Source: Halomonas sp. A11-A (GTDB taxonomy: Bacteria > Pseudomonadota > Gammaproteobacteria > Pseudomonadales > Halomonadaceae). Taken from it: 64,000 nt of DNA. Shown here piece by piece: positions 54,943-64,000 of the stretch. The position numbers were made by a program, and so were the translations under genes. Numbering within the stretch: position 1 is the stretch's first letter; every line of letters begins with the position of its first letter. Location: assembly GCF_003182195.1 (NCBI RefSeq), contig NZ_QGTM01000007.1, positions 62,001 to 126,000 of the forward strand, given 5' to 3'. The notes below the pieces were generated by a model. It made no database searches. It worked only from the letters and a program-made list of their open reading frames with translations, and was not told the DNA's origin.

Positions 54943-57900
54943 ATGTCGCACGCCACGCGCCCGGAGCGCCTGACCCAGAATCGCGTGATCCACCTGCTGA
55001 CCCGCCCGGAAGAAGAAGGCGGTCTGGGCTACCGCTGGCTGGGCAACTGGAGCCGCCGGGAGGGCAATCGCGCCATCGAGCCCGCGTTGCTGCGCGACAA
55101 CCTGAGTAAACGCGGCTACTCCGAGGCGCATATCGCCCCCGCCCTGCACAAGCTGCGGGCGGCAGCCGATGTCACCGGCGTGACGCTCTACCAGGCGAAT
55201 CTGCGCACCTACAACCTGCTGCGCTACCCCGTGAAGGTGCAGCTGGCACAGGGAAAGCCGCACGAGGATGTGCACCTGATCGATTGGGCGCACCCGGAGC
55301 ATAACGACTTCGCCCTCGCCGAGGAGGTGACCCTCAAGGGTGGGCATGAGCGCCGCCCCGACCTGGTGCTCTATCTCAACGGCATCGCCGTGGCGGTGAT
55401 CGAGCTCAAGCGCAGCTCGGTGGAAGTGGCCGACGGGGTGCGTCAGCTCATCACCAACCAGGAACCGATCTTCAACGAGGGCTTCTTCACCACCGTGCAG
55501 CTGTTGCTGGCCGGCAGCGATGCCCAGGGGCTGCGCTACGGCACCACCGGTACGCCGGAGCAGTTCTTCGTGCAGTGGAAGGACGAGGAGGGCAGCGTCG
55601 CGGCGTCGCCCGGGGTGTTGCTGGACAGGCCGCTGGTGCAGATGTGCGGCAAGCAGCGCCTGCTGGACCTGATCCGCAACTTCGTGATCTTCGATGTAGG
55701 GCAGAAGAAGGTACCGCGACCTCACCAGTATTTCGGCGTCAAGGCGGCCCAGGAGCGTATCGCTCAGCGCGAGGGCGGGGTGATATGGCATACCCAGGGC
55801 AGCGGCAAGAGCATCCTGATGGTGCTGCTGGCCAAGTGGATCATGGAGCACGACCCGGCGGCACGCATCCTGGTGGTGACCGACCGCGACGAGCTGGACA
55901 GGCAGATCGTCGGCGTGATGCGCAATGCCGGCGTGGTGGGCGAGGAAGCCCCCTCGCCGCGTATCACCTCACGGGCCCAGTTCATGGAGAAGCTGGGGGC
56001 GACCACGCCGCGGCTTCTCTGTGCCCTGGTGCACAAGTTCGACCCGGGCGATCTCAGGGGCGATCCGCCGCCGGTGCATGGGCGCTTCTATGTCTTCGTG
56101 GACGAGTGCCACCGCACCCAGGGCGGTGCCATGAACCGCCAGATGAAGCGCTGGCTGGCCGATGCGATCTTCATCGGTTTCACCGGCACGCCCCTGTTGC
56201 GCAAGGACAAGCAGACCACCCGCGAGGTCTTCGGCACCTATATCCACACCTACAAGTTTCCCGAGGCGGTGGCCGACGGCGTGGTGCTGGACCTGAAGTA
56301 CGAGGCCCGCGATGTACCGCAGCGCTTGACCTCTCGCCAGGCCATCGACAAGTGGTTCGAGCAGAAGACCCGGAACCTCAACAACTACCAGAAGGCGGTG
56401 CTGCGCAAGCGCTGGGCAACGCTGGAGGAGCTGATGAGCGCCGCCGAGCGCAAGCAACGCATCGTCGCGGACATCATCGAGGACTTCGGCCTCAAGCCGC
56501 GACTCAACAATGACCGCGGCACGGCCATCCTTGTGGCCGCCTCGATCTACGATGCCTGCCACTACTTCCGGCTGTTCCAGAACACCCCGTTCGGCCGGCA
56601 CTGCGGGATCATCACCTCCTTCGAGCCCAACCACAACGCCATTTCCCGCGAGCCTTCCAACAGCGATGAACGCTACAAGTTCGACACCTATACTCAGCAT
56701 GTGCTGAAGGAGGGGCAGAGCACCAGCCAGTACGAAGCCGAGGTGAAGCGCCGCTTCATCGAGGAGCCGGCCAACACCAAGCTCTTGATCGTGGTCAGCA
56801 AGCTGCTGACCGGCTTCGATGCTCCTTCGTGCAGCTACATCTACCTGGACAACGAGCTGCGCGATCACAATCTCTTCCAGGCGATCTGTCGGACCAACCG
56901 CCTCGACGGCGAGGACAAGGACTACGGTCATATCGTCGACTTCAAGCAGCTGTTCGGCGATGTGCAGCAGGCGATCGCGGTCTACAGCTCCGACGAGCTG
57001 GACCTGGACGACGGCGGGGCAGCCGAGAACAACGTAGAGCTAAAGGACTGGCGTAAGGAGGGTCGCAGGAGGCTCGACACGGCCCGAGAGGCACTCAAGT
57101 ACCTGTGTGAGCCGGTGCCGCCGCCGCGGGATATCGAGCACTACCTGCACTATTTCTGCGGTGATGCCGGCACGACGGAGGCACTGGACGACACCGAGGT
57201 ACTGCGGATCTCCTTCTACAAGGCAGTGGCCAGTTTCGTGCGGGCCTATTCCGCCATCGCCCAGGAGCTGGACGCCGTCGGCTACACGGTGAGCGAAATC
57301 GACACCCTGCAGGACGAGGTCGCCTTCTTCAGCGAGGTGCGTGCCGCCATCAAGTGCCACTCCGGCGAGGAGCTGGATATCAAGCCCTTCGAGGCGGACA
57401 TGCGCCACCTCATCAACACCTATATCCAGGCGGATCCGGCGAGCAATCTGGGCTCGGTGGACAACTACTCCCTGGTGGACCTGATCGTCGAGACCGGCAT
57501 CCATGATGCCATCGCCAGGAAGCTCAACCAGCAGGGCAAGCTGTCGAAGAACGGGGTCGCCGAGGGCATCATCAACAACGTGCGTAAGACCATCATCCGT
57601 GACCAGCTCACCGATCCACGTTTCTACGAACAGCTATCCAAGCTGCTGGACGACCTGATCGCGGATTGGCGAAGCGAGACGGCTTCCTACCAGCAGTTCC
57701 TGGAGCGCGCCGAGGCACTGGTCAAGCAGATGGCACAGGGCCAGCGTGGCGAAGCGCTGCCTCCGGAACTGGACGATCGACCCGAGGCGCAGGTGATCTA
57801 TCACAATCTCCCGGATATCCTGGCCGCGACGCGCCCGGTCGGCGAGGTGCATGAGCCAGCCCCCGACGCCGATGAGCAGCGTCTGCGACTCTCGCTGGCC

Positions 57901-58059
57901 ATCGACCGGGCGATGCGCGAGCAGGCCCCGGCCGGATGGCGGGGCGACGATGCGCGCGAGCGGCAGGTGCTCAACGCCTTGCACCCACTCCTCGGCAGGA
58001 ATCGACAGGCTACCAAGGCCGTCTTCGATCTGATCAAGCAGCAGGCGGGTTACCCGTGA
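54943..58059 (+). CDS. hsdR: Type I restriction endonuclease subunit R
   Basis: A 1038-residue motor and nuclease subunit. The N-terminal nuclease site is D140 ([10 protein letters not shown]) with E154-L-K156 (VIELKRS). The helicase domain has Walker A G286-S-G-K-S290 and the DECH box 387-390, followed by motif [22 protein letters not shown] and the QAICRTNR motif VI. The C-terminal helical region binds the methylase core. It cleaves unmethylated DNA after ATP-driven translocation. Its stop overlaps the next gene's GTG start (GTGA). Confidence 0.96.
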   Translation: MSHATRPERLTQNRVIHLLTRPEEEGGLGYRWLGNWSRREGNRAIEPALLRDNLSKRGYSEAHIAPALHKLRAAADVTGVTLYQANLRTYNLLRYPVKVQLAQGKPHEDVHLIDWAHPEHNDFALAEEVTLKGGHERRPDLVLYLNGIAVAVIELKRSSVEVADGVRQLITNQEPIFNEGFFTTVQLLLAGSDAQGLRYGTTGTPEQFFVQWKDEEGSVAASPGVLLDRPLVQMCGKQRLLDLIRNFVIFDVGQKKVPRPHQYFGVKAAQERIAQREGGVIWHTQGSGKSILMVLLAKWIMEHDPAARILVVTDRDELDRQIVGVMRNAGVVGEEAPSPRITSRAQFMEKLGATTPRLLCALVHKFDPGDLRGDPPPVHGRFYVFVDECHRTQGGAMNRQMKRWLADAIFIGFTGTPLLRKDKQTTREVFGTYIHTYKFPEAVADGVVLDLKYEARDVPQRLTSRQAIDKWFEQKTRNLNNYQKAVLRKRWATLEELMSAAERKQRIVADIIEDFGLKPRLNNDRGTAILVAASIYDACHYFRLFQNTPFGRHCGIITSFEPNHNAISREPSNSDERYKFDTYTQHVLKEGQSTSQYEAEVKRRFIEEPANTKLLIVVSKLLTGFDAPSCSYIYLDNELRDHNLFQAICRTNRLDGEDKDYGHIVDFKQLFGDVQQAIAVYSSDELDLDDGGAAENNVELKDWRKEGRRRLDTAREALKYLCEPVPPPRDIEHYLHYFCGDAGTTEALDDTEVLRISFYKAVASFVRAYSAIAQELDAVGYTVSEIDTLQDEVAFFSEVRAAIKCHSGEELDIKPFEADMRHLINTYIQADPASNLGSVDNYSLVDLIVETGIHDAIARKLNQQGKLSKNGVAEGIINNVRKTIIRDQLTDPRFYEQLSKLLDDLIADWRSETASYQQFLERAEALVKQMAQGQRGEALPPELDDRPEAQVIYHNLPDILAATRPVGEVHEPAPDADEQRLRLSLAIDRAMREQAPAGWRGDDARERQVLNALHPLLGRNRQATKAVFDLIKQQAGYP

Positions 58060-58766
58060 CAGAAACGATCACCTTGGGGGATATTCCCATCGAGGTCACT
58101 CGCAAGAACGTCCGCAACGTGCATCTTTCCGTACATCCGCCGGATGGGCGGGTCACCCTGGTGGCACCTCGTGCGACCCGCCTGGAGGTGGCGCGCGCCT
58201 ATGCGATCGCCAAGCTCGGCTGGATTCGCGACCAGCAGGCGAAGCTCCATGCGCAGGCGCGGGAGACGCCACGCCGTTTCGTCGAACGGGAGAGCCACTA
58301 TCTGTGGGGGCGACGCTACCTGCTGAATGTTGAAGAGAGGGAGTCACGCCCCGGCGTCCGCATCGATCACAAGCGCATCACCCTCAGTGTGCGACCGGGA
58401 AGCGATCGGCAAAAGCGTGCCGAGGTGATGCACGAGTGGTACAAGAGGTTGCTGCATGGCGCCGTTCCGCCGCTGATCGCAAGGTGGGAGCCTCGCCTAG
58501 GCGTGCGAGTGTCGGCTTATCACCTGCAGCGCATGAAGACGAAGTGGGGAAGCTGCAATCCATCGAAAGGCAACATCCGGCTCAACACGGAGCTGGTCAA
58601 GAAACCCAAGGATCTGCTCGAGTACATCGTTGTGCATGAAATGTTGCACCTGGTCGAGCCGACGCATAACGAGCGTTTCATCACGCTGCTCGACAAGCAC
58701 TACCCGGGCTGGCGTGAGGCCCGGGAAGAGCTCAACGAACTGCCGTTGTCAGCTGAAGCTTGGTGA
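58056..58766 (+). CDS. YgjP/DUF45-type zinc metallopeptidase
   Basis: A 236-residue protein of the YgjP-like (SprT-related, M48-type) metallopeptidase family. The zinc motif HEMLH is at 194-198, followed by the histidine in EPTHNERF, and W164-G-S-C167 (KTKWGSC) is the family's other hallmark. The N-terminus carries [20 protein letters not shown]. It begins with a GTG that overlaps the hsdR stop, so it is translationally coupled. Members are repeatedly found beside hsdR, but a substrate is unknown. After it comes a short A/T-rich gap. Confidence 0.88.
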   Translation: MTETITLGDIPIEVTRKNVRNVHLSVHPPDGRVTLVAPRATRLEVARAYAIAKLGWIRDQQAKLHAQARETPRRFVERESHYLWGRRYLLNVEERESRPGVRIDHKRITLSVRPGSDRQKRAEVMHEWYKRLLHGAVPPLIARWEPRLGVRVSAYHLQRMKTKWGSCNPSKGNIRLNTELVKKPKDLLEYIVVHEMLHLVEPTHNERFITLLDKHYPGWREAREELNELPLSAEAW

Positions 58767-58829
58767 ATAGAAAGTATGGCTGTATCAACGCATTATGGTT
58801 CCTGTTATATATGTTGGTATTTTCACTAA

Positions 58830-59147
58830 TTACTGGAATTGATTGGAAATGAAAGCCGCGAGATTGGCGATGTCATCATCGGACAGGCCCGCGGCATTCG
58901 GAATCATCAGGCCCGAATTGGCCCCCACCCTTTCCCCGTCGCGGTACTGCATGAGACGCGACGCGATGTAGTCCGAATCCCTGCCGGCAAGCGAGGGAAA
59001 GCTCGCCATGCCCTTTCCCCCGGGGCCGTGGCACTGGGCACAGGAACTAGCGTACAGCGATTCTCCGGCAGCTTCGTCGGGCTCCCCGGCACTAGCCGTG
59101 CTGATGGTCAGGGTGGTGGCGGCAAGCAGCAGCGCAATTTTCAACAT
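58830..59147 (-). CDS. Small periplasmic class I c-type cytochrome
   Basis: A 105-residue exported cytochrome. The signal peptide ends near ASAG. The haem motif is C36-A-Q-C39-H40, and the axial Met is in GLMIPNAAGLSDD. LAGRDSDYIASRLMQYRDGER is typical of cytochrome c-553/c5-like proteins. It follows the sugar dehydrogenase gene by 90 bp on the same strand, so it is a candidate electron acceptor for that enzyme. A strong hairpin in the gap may lower read-through. Confidence 0.92.
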   Translation of the reverse strand: MLKIALLLAATTLTISTASAGEPDEAAGESLYASSCAQCHGPGGKGMASFPSLAGRDSDYIASRLMQYRDGERVGANSGLMIPNAAGLSDDDIANLAAFISNQFQ

Positions 59148-59174
59148 ATTATCTTTCCAGTGACCTTCTGACAG

Positions 59175-59204
59175 GAACCGCGCTGCCCTGGGGCAGTGCG
59201 GTTC
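59175..59204 (-). terminator. Hairpin between sugar dehydrogenase and cytochrome genes
   Basis: A 14-bp stem with one G:T pair (GAACCGCGCTGCCC / GGGCAGTGCGGTTC on the plus strand) and a 2-base loop. No T-run follows, so it may be a partial terminator or an RNA-stability element between co-transcribed genes. Confidence 0.55.
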
Positions 59205-59237
59205 GCGGTTGAGATGGAGAATTAGGGTCGAAGCGGG

Positions 59238-60521
59238 CTATTCCGGGCTGATGCGGTGGATTTCACCCTCATCCACGGCGACATACAGGCTGCCGTCGGG
59301 CCCCTGGACAACCGACCGGAACCGGGCAGGCCCCATGGGGAGGTGCATTTCCGATACATCGGTGACGGCTTCGCCGCTTTCATGCAGGGCGAGCAGGTTG
59401 ATACGTTGCCCCACCCCGGTGCCTCCGAAGCCGATGCCCATGAAGCCGACGGCGAGTCGCCCGTTCCAGGCCCCCCACTGGTCACCGGTCAGGAAGTCGG
59501 TGCCGCTGATGCCCTGGGAGAGGCCACTGTTCTGCCAGGCGGGCACCAGGGCGTTGGGGTAGACATTGGTGTCCGTCAGCGGCATGTAGGCGGCGCGCTC
59601 CTTCGGGTTCATTCCCTCCATCTGGTTGGGTTCATAACCGCAGTAGTTGTCGGGGCAGTCACCCCGTCCGGCCATGTTCGGGCGCGGGTCCCAGCCGCTG
59701 TTGCCGCCATTGACCAGGGCATTGACCTCGTCGGAGTGCCAGGGGCCATGCTCGGTCACGATGGGCTGTGAGGTCTCGGGGTGAAAGGTCAGACCCTGGA
59801 CGTTCCGGTGCCCGAAGGTGTAGATCCGGGGATCGAACCCGGCCGGAGGAGCATTGTCCTCTGCCGCATTGCCATCCCGATCGATGCGTAGCACCTTGCC
59901 ACCGAGCTGGGTGGGGGACTGGGGGATTTCGCTGTTGTGGTTGTCGCCGGTGGTGACGTAGAGGAAGCCATCACCGGGGTTGAAGCGGATGCGACCACCG
60001 TTGTGAGCGCCGGCATCCCCGAACGGATGGTCGGTGGCGGCGGGTTTGTAGGGAATGTCATCGACGATGTCGGTGCGATCCGATACGTCATCGAAGTCGC
60101 CGTTGACCGTCAACCGGAGCACGCGATTCGTGCGTGGCTCCGACAGCTCGGATGCCGAGTAGACATAGACGAAGCGGTTGTCGTCGAAGTCGGGGTCGAC
60201 CGCCACGCCGTTCATGCCGGCCTGGCCCTGGCAGACGAGATCGTTCTCGGTGGTGGCATAGCCGTCGGTGTCTTTCATCCCCAGCAGGTGATGGACGTCC
60301 CCGCTGGGTAGGCGCACCGACATGCCGCGGCACTTCTCGGTATAGAACATTGTGCCGTCCGGCAGGAAGGCTATGTCCCACGGGTTTTCCAGGCCGGACA
60401 GCACGGTACTGTGGCTCAGGGTAGGGACGTGGTTGCCGGCCATCGCCGAGGCCGGCAACCCGGCGATCGCGGTGGCGGTCATGATGGCATAGACTGACGG
60501 CTTGGTGAGTCCTGGAGACAT
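59238..60521 (-). CDS. PQQ-dependent soluble aldose dehydrogenase-like protein
   Basis: A 427-residue exported beta-propeller protein of the GSDH family (soluble glucose/aldose dehydrogenase, E. coli YliI). The signal peptide ends near AMAGNH. GLENPWDIAFLPDGTMFYTE opens the propeller, GAHNGGRIRFNPGDGFLYVTTGD carries the catalytic His and Ca/PQQ-site residues, and YTFGHRNVQGLTFHPE is conserved. A cysteine-containing loop (GDCPDNYCGYEPNQ) is a feature of a subgroup. It probably oxidises a sugar in the periplasm, passing electrons to a cytochrome. AGGAG precedes the ATG at 60521. Confidence 0.88.
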   Translation of the reverse strand: MSPGLTKPSVYAIMTATAIAGLPASAMAGNHVPTLSHSTVLSGLENPWDIAFLPDGTMFYTEKCRGMSVRLPSGDVHHLLGMKDTDGYATTENDLVCQGQAGMNGVAVDPDFDDNRFVYVYSASELSEPRTNRVLRLTVNGDFDDVSDRTDIVDDIPYKPAATDHPFGDAGAHNGGRIRFNPGDGFLYVTTGDNHNSEIPQSPTQLGGKVLRIDRDGNAAEDNAPPAGFDPRIYTFGHRNVQGLTFHPETSQPIVTEHGPWHSDEVNALVNGGNSGWDPRPNMAGRGDCPDNYCGYEPNQMEGMNPKERAAYMPLTDTNVYPNALVPAWQNSGLSQGISGTDFLTGDQWGAWNGRLAVGFMGIGFGGTGVGQRINLLALHESGEAVTDVSEMHLPMGPARFRSVVQGPDGSLYVAVDEGEIHRISPE

Positions 60522-60746
60522 CGTGACTTCTCCTGTCTTGTTGGCGTTGTGGGGACTGCGTGCTGTGGTGGCCCGGACAGGCCACCCCTGATGCTCTCCA
60601 TCGCCCCGGGGCAATTTCCTCGGCATCTGGCATTGAAACAGTAGCTCAGAAGCTCGGTTCCAGCCCGGTGAAATGGCTTCAGGCTTGTTGGCCGGTGTCA
60701 TATACCAGCCTGGGAGCCCGCAGAGAGTCAGGGCGATAGATTCTTG

Positions 60747-60947
60747 CTATCGGCTCAGCAGCCAGAGCAGCGCCGACAGCACGAGGCTGGCCAGGATCAT
60801 GGTGGTAACAGGAAAGAAGAACGAGGCGTTCTCCCGGCGAATGACGATGTCGCCGGGCAGTTGACCCAGCGGCAGGCGGGAGAGCCAGGGCCACAGCAGG
60901 CCCACAACGACGATGATCAGGCCGATCAGGATCAGGGTGCGGTTCAT
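60747..60947 (-). CDS. DUF2905 family membrane protein
   Basis: A 66-residue protein of the DUF2905 family with two membrane helices. The hallmark between them is GQLPGDIVIRRENASFFFP. Function is unknown. GGAGG lies just before the ATG at 60947. It sits between the sugar dehydrogenase and the YdiJ-like gene on the same strand, with 225 bp and 95 bp gaps. The 225-bp gap (60522-60746) contains only the likely sugar dehydrogenase promoter and no gene I can support. Confidence 0.85.
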   Translation of the reverse strand: MNRTLILIGLIIVVVGLLWPWLSRLPLGQLPGDIVIRRENASFFFPVTTMILASLVLSALLWLLSR

Positions 60948-60992
60948 GGTCTCGCCTCCAGTCGTCTGGCAGCCAGGGGTCGTGGGTGAGTG

Positions 60993-61020
60993 CGCCCACC
61001 GGAGACCTCCCCGGTGGGCG
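60993..61020 (-). terminator. Hairpin after the YdiJ-like gene
   Basis: CGCCCACCGG / CCGGTGGGCG, 10-bp perfect stem with an 8-base loop, 23 bp past the stop of the minus-strand oxidoreductase. No T-run on the minus strand. Confidence 0.5.
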
Positions 61021-61042
61021 TTTCGGGTACTGCGGCACCGGC

Positions 61043-64000
61043 TCAGCCGGCCCGGCGCAGCACCTCGAGAAGGGCCTGCAGCGGGTGGGGCAGGACGGCA
61101 TCGGAGAAGCGCTTGGCCTGGCTGCGGCAGGAGTAGCCGGTGGCCAGCAGTCGGCCCCGGTTGGCCTCGTCTTCCACCAGGCCCTGCCAGGAGAGGCCGT
61201 AGATGGTCTTGGAGGTCTCGAGGTTGCGGGCCTCGTGGCCGTAGGTGCCGGACATACCGCAGCAGCCGGTGGCCACCAGCTCGAGCTCCAGACCGAAGGC
61301 GGCGAACAGCTGCTGCCACGCCTTGGGGCTGCCCGGGGCGTTGGTCTTCTCGGTGCAGTGGGAGAGCAGCCGATAGCCTGGGCCCTCGATGCCGGTGCCG
61401 TCCAGGGTCAGGCCGCCGGGCACCAGGCTGCCCGCGCGGGTCACCAGCCACTCCTGGAGCATCAGCACCTCGGGTACGGCATCCGCGCCCAGCGCCTTCA
61501 CATACTCCTGGCGGTAGGTGAGGGTCATGGCCGGGTCGATGCCGACCAGCGGCACGCCGAACTCCGCCAGGGTGCGCAGGCGCCGGGCCTGCTGCTCGGC
61601 GGTGCGTGCGAAGGCACCGAGGAAGCCCTGCACGTGCAGCGGCTTGCCGTTGGGGGCGAAGGGTGCCACGAAGACCCGGATATCCAGCCGGCCGAGCAGC
61701 TCGACGATATCCAGCACCAGCCTGGCCTCGAAGTGGCTGGTGAAGGCGTCCTGGACGATCACCACGCTCCTGGCCTTTTGAGCCTCGGTGAGCCGGCCCA
61801 GGGAGGTGGGGGTGGCCTGGGCCACGCCCCAGGCGGCCAGGGTCTTCTTCAGGCTGGCCCGTGAGAGCTGCGGGCTGTCCACCAGGCCCACGGGGCCGGC
61901 GAGTAGCCGCTCCACCAGGTGGCTGCCGATCAGCGCATTGTAGGCGGGCGCGATGCGCGAGAGGGCGGGCAGTAAGTATTCGGTAGTGCCGACCAGGTAG
62001 TCGCGCAGCGGGCGCAGGTAGCGGCCGTGGTAGACCTCCAGGAACTGCGCGCGGGAGTCGGGCACGTCGACCTTCACCGGGCACTGGCCGGCGCAGGACT
62101 TGCAGGCGAGACACCCCGCCATGGCGTCATAGACCTGGTGGGAGAAGTCCGCCTCGCGCCGGCGGCGCAGGGTGTTGAGGGTACGCGTCGGCAGGCTCCT
62201 GACAAAGCCCCAGACGCCTGCACTACTGGCCTGCCGGGAGGCCTCGATCAGGTCGATGTCGGCCTCGCCCTGCAGGCGCAGCCACTCGCGGATCAGGCTG
62301 GCGCGCCCCTTGGGTGAGTGCACCCGGTCGCGGGTCGCCTTCCAGGAGGGGCACATGGCGTCATTGGGGTCGTAGTTGTAGCAGGCGCCGTTGCCGTTGC
62401 AGTAGACGGTGGCGGCGTGGGCCTGCCACACCCGCTCGTCGATGGTGCGGTCGAGCTGGCCGCGGGTGGGCACGCCGTCGATGGTCAGAAGGCCCGGGTC
62501 GACGAGTTTCACTGTCTCCGCCTGCGTGGTGTCAGACGCCTTTCCCTCGGTTTCGGACGGGATAGAAGCAGACCCCGCGGCGTCGGGCGGGATAGAATCA
62601 GTACCCGCGGTTTCGGGCGGGCTCCCCACGGGGGCGGGTGGGGTAGATGAGGAGAGAGGCGTCGCGATCTTGCCGGGGTTGAGCTGGTTGTAGGGGTCGA
62701 AGGCCGCCTTGACCCGCTGCAGGCTGGGGTAGAGCTCGCCGAAGAACCTCGGTGCATACTCCGAGCGTACCCCCTTGCCGTGCTCGCCCCACAGCAGGCC
62801 GCCGTACTTCTTCGTCAGCTCGACCACCTCGTCGGAGACCTCGCGGATCAGCCGCTCCTGCGCGGGGTCCTTCATGTCGATGGCGGGGCGTACGTGCAGC
62901 ACCCCGGCATCCACGTGGCCGAACATGCCGTAGGCGAGGCCGCGGGCATCCAGGGCGGCGCGGAACTCACTGATAAAGTCCGCCAGGTGCTCTGGCGGCA
63001 CCGCGGCGTCCTCCACGAAGGGGATGGGGCGCTTCTCACCCTTCTCGTCGACTCGGGCATTGCCCAGCAGGCCCACGGCGCGCTTGCGCATGGCGTAGAC
63101 GCGCTGGATGGCGGCACGGCCGGAGGCCAACGTGAAGCCGAGGCGAGCCACGCTCTCGTCGGCCTCCAGGTGGCGGCAGAAGGCGGCGACCCGCTCGGCC
63201 AGGCGTTCGGGGTCGTCGTCGTTGAACTCCACCAGGTTGATGCCGCGCACCGGGGTCTCGCCGGCGGGAAAGAACTCCGCCACGCTGTCCCAGACGAAGT
63301 CCTCCATGGCCAGCATCAGCACCTTGTCGTCCACCGTCTCGATGGAGGTGGGGCGCGCCTGCGGCTGGGTTGATGGAGAGCCGAGCGCCTGCGGCTGGTC
63401 TTGTGAAAAGCCCATCAGGGCCCGAGCGTCGCGCAGGGCATCCATGAAGCCGGCGTAGCGCACGTTGACCAGGGTGGAGTGCTGCGGGATCGGCAGGACG
63501 TTGAGCACCGCCTCGTCGAGAAAGCCCAGGGAGCCCTCGGCGCCACACAGCAGGCTGTTCATGTCGAGCCGACCCTGGTCGTCACGCAGATGCGCCAGGT
63601 CATAGCCGGTCAGGCAGCGATTGAGCGGCGGGAACTTGGCGCGAATCAGCTCGCCCTGGGTGTCGATGATCTCCCGGGCGGTGCGGTAAGCGCGGCCGGT
63701 GACGTCGTCGCGTTCGCACAGCGTTTCCAGTTCCGTTTCATCGACCGGTCGGCTCACCAGGCGTTCGCCGCCCAGCAGCAGCACCTCGAGCTCGAGCACA
63801 TGGTTGCGGGTCTTGCCGTACTCGCAGCTGCCCTGGCCGCTGGCGTCGGTTGCGATCATGCCGCCGATGGTGGCGCGGTTGGAGGTGGAGAGCTCCGGTG
63901 CGAAGAAGAGGCCATGGGGCCTGAGCGCGGCGTTGAGCTGGTCCTTGACCACCCCGGCCTGGACCCGCACACGACGGGCCTCGACGTCGATCTCGAGGAT
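61043..64000 (-). CDS. ydiJ: YdiJ-like FAD/Fe-S oxidoreductase (partial)
   Basis: At least 985 residues; the N-terminus lies beyond the window. The visible part starts inside the FAD_binding_4 domain (RATIGGMIATDASGQGSCEYG), continues with an FAD-oxidase C domain (HVDAGVLHVRPAIDMK, GGLLWGEHGKGVRSEY), then an Fe-S region. CLACKSCAGQCPVKVD and CNGNGACYN...MCPSW are cluster ligands, and CCGMSGTYGHE is a CCG domain. E. coli YdiJ oxidises D-2-hydroxyglutarate. Two linkers carry unusual 10-residue duplications. Likely a membrane-associated flavin dehydrogenase. Confidence 0.92.
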   Translation of the reverse strand: MLEIDVEARRVRVQAGVVKDQLNAALRPHGLFFAPELSTSNRATIGGMIATDASGQGSCEYGKTRNHVLELEVLLLGGERLVSRPVDETELETLCERDDVTGRAYRTAREIIDTQGELIRAKFPPLNRCLTGYDLAHLRDDQGRLDMNSLLCGAEGSLGFLDEAVLNVLPIPQHSTLVNVRYAGFMDALRDARALMGFSQDQPQALGSPSTQPQARPTSIETVDDKVLMLAMEDFVWDSVAEFFPAGETPVRGINLVEFNDDDPERLAERVAAFCRHLEADESVARLGFTLASGRAAIQRVYAMRKRAVGLLGNARVDEKGEKRPIPFVEDAAVPPEHLADFISEFRAALDARGLAYGMFGHVDAGVLHVRPAIDMKDPAQERLIREVSDEVVELTKKYGGLLWGEHGKGVRSEYAPRFFGELYPSLQRVKAAFDPYNQLNPGKIATPLSSSTPPAPVGSPPETAGTDSIPPDAAGSASIPSETEGKASDTTQAETVKLVDPGLLTIDGVPTRGQLDRTIDERVWQAHAATVYCNGNGACYNYDPNDAMCPSWKATRDRVHSPKGRASLIREWLRLQGEADIDLIEASRQASSAGVWGFVRSLPTRTLNTLRRRREADFSHQVYDAMAGCLACKSCAGQCPVKVDVPDSRAQFLEVYHGRYLRPLRDYLVGTTEYLLPALSRIAPAYNALIGSHLVERLLAGPVGLVDSPQLSRASLKKTLAAWGVAQATPTSLGRLTEAQKARSVVIVQDAFTSHFEARLVLDIVELLGRLDIRVFVAPFAPNGKPLHVQGFLGAFARTAEQQARRLRTLAEFGVPLVGIDPAMTLTYRQEYVKALGADAVPEVLMLQEWLVTRAGSLVPGGLTLDGTGIEGPGYRLLSHCTEKTNAPGSPKAWQQLFAAFGLELELVATGCCGMSGTYGHEARNLETSKTIYGLSWQGLVEDEANRGRLLATGYSCRSQAKRFSDAVLPHPLQALLEVLRRAG
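62548..62620 (-). repeat. 30-bp tandem repeat in the ydiJ linker
   Basis: Two full 30-bp units (62548-62577 and 62578-62607, about 85 percent identical) and a partial third, encoding ten-residue units such as AGTDSIPPDA. It lies in a Pro/Ser/Thr-rich linker between the FAD and Fe-S halves of the protein. The frame is kept. Confidence 0.8.
63355..63398 (-). repeat. 30-bp period duplication in ydiJ
   Basis: GCGCCTGCGGCTGG occurs at 63355-63368 and again at 63385-63398, exactly 30 bp apart, giving the peptide repeat PQA-x7-PQA in a variable surface loop of the FAD domain. Confidence 0.7.

Noticed and set aside
62548..62620. Tandem 30-bp units considered as a CRISPR fragment
   Set aside because: The units are directly adjacent without spacers, diverged, and keep the reading frame of the oxidoreductase.

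Overview
The window is high-GC DNA from a gammaproteobacterium, most likely a member of the Halomonadaceae (Halomonas or a close relative). That placement is an inference. It rests on the strong G/C preference at third codon positions, on Pseudomonas-like gene orders (miaB-phoH-ybeY-corC-lnt, rpe-gph-trpEGDC, pntAB), and on a PHA synthase whose active-site box reads SYCVGG, a variant I recall from Halomonas. I found no rRNA, tRNA, CRISPR array, intact insertion sequence or prophage. No gene-free stretch exceeds 300 bases.

Layout. 1-6.1 kb: yajQ, ybaN-like, pepN, and a minus-strand module of a DUF1538 membrane protein, a P-II-like protein and a CBS protein. 6.2-11 kb: lemA with an M48 protease, an acidic repeat lipoprotein, a cold-shock gene, a LysE exporter, and copy A of a dispersed palindromic repeat. 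11-25.7 kb: slt, two thioesterases, htpG behind a textbook sigma-32 promoter, pntAB, gpsA, sixA, an AEC transporter with an unannotated 30-residue membrane peptide, two alpha/beta hydrolases, a patatin and an Smr protein. 25.8-30.9 kb: prmB, aroC and a PHA cluster (DUF6489-like, phasin, phaC). 31-38.5 kb: the lnt-corC-ybeY-phoH-miaB block, DUF1820, an SH3/coiled-coil envelope protein and tpm. 38.5-43.3 kb: a YajG-like lipoprotein and the sulfate ABC transporter (sbp-cysTWA). 43.4-49.6 kb: rpe, GIY-YIG/gph, a trp leader peptide and trpEGDC. 49.7-58.8 kb: a five-gene type I restriction island. 58.8-64 kb: cytochrome c, a PQQ-type sugar dehydrogenase, DUF2905 and a YdiJ-like FAD/Fe-S oxidoreductase cut by the window end.

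Most unusual observations. A 204-bp palindromic repeat lies in frame inside gph (codons 69-136), and a related copy lies at 10.9 kb; this behaves like the in-frame palindromic elements of Rickettsia. Just upstream, the GIY-YIG reading frame has no stop codon before gph, so a GIY-YIG-Gph fusion protein is possible. The restriction island couples hsdM, hsdS, a DUF1016 nuclease, hsdR and a YgjP-type metallopeptidase by overlapping codons. The DUF1538/P-II-like/CBS operon looks like an uncharacterised regulated transporter. A near-identical 13-bp site precedes two lipid-related operons and suggests shared control by a TetR-type fatty-acid regulator.
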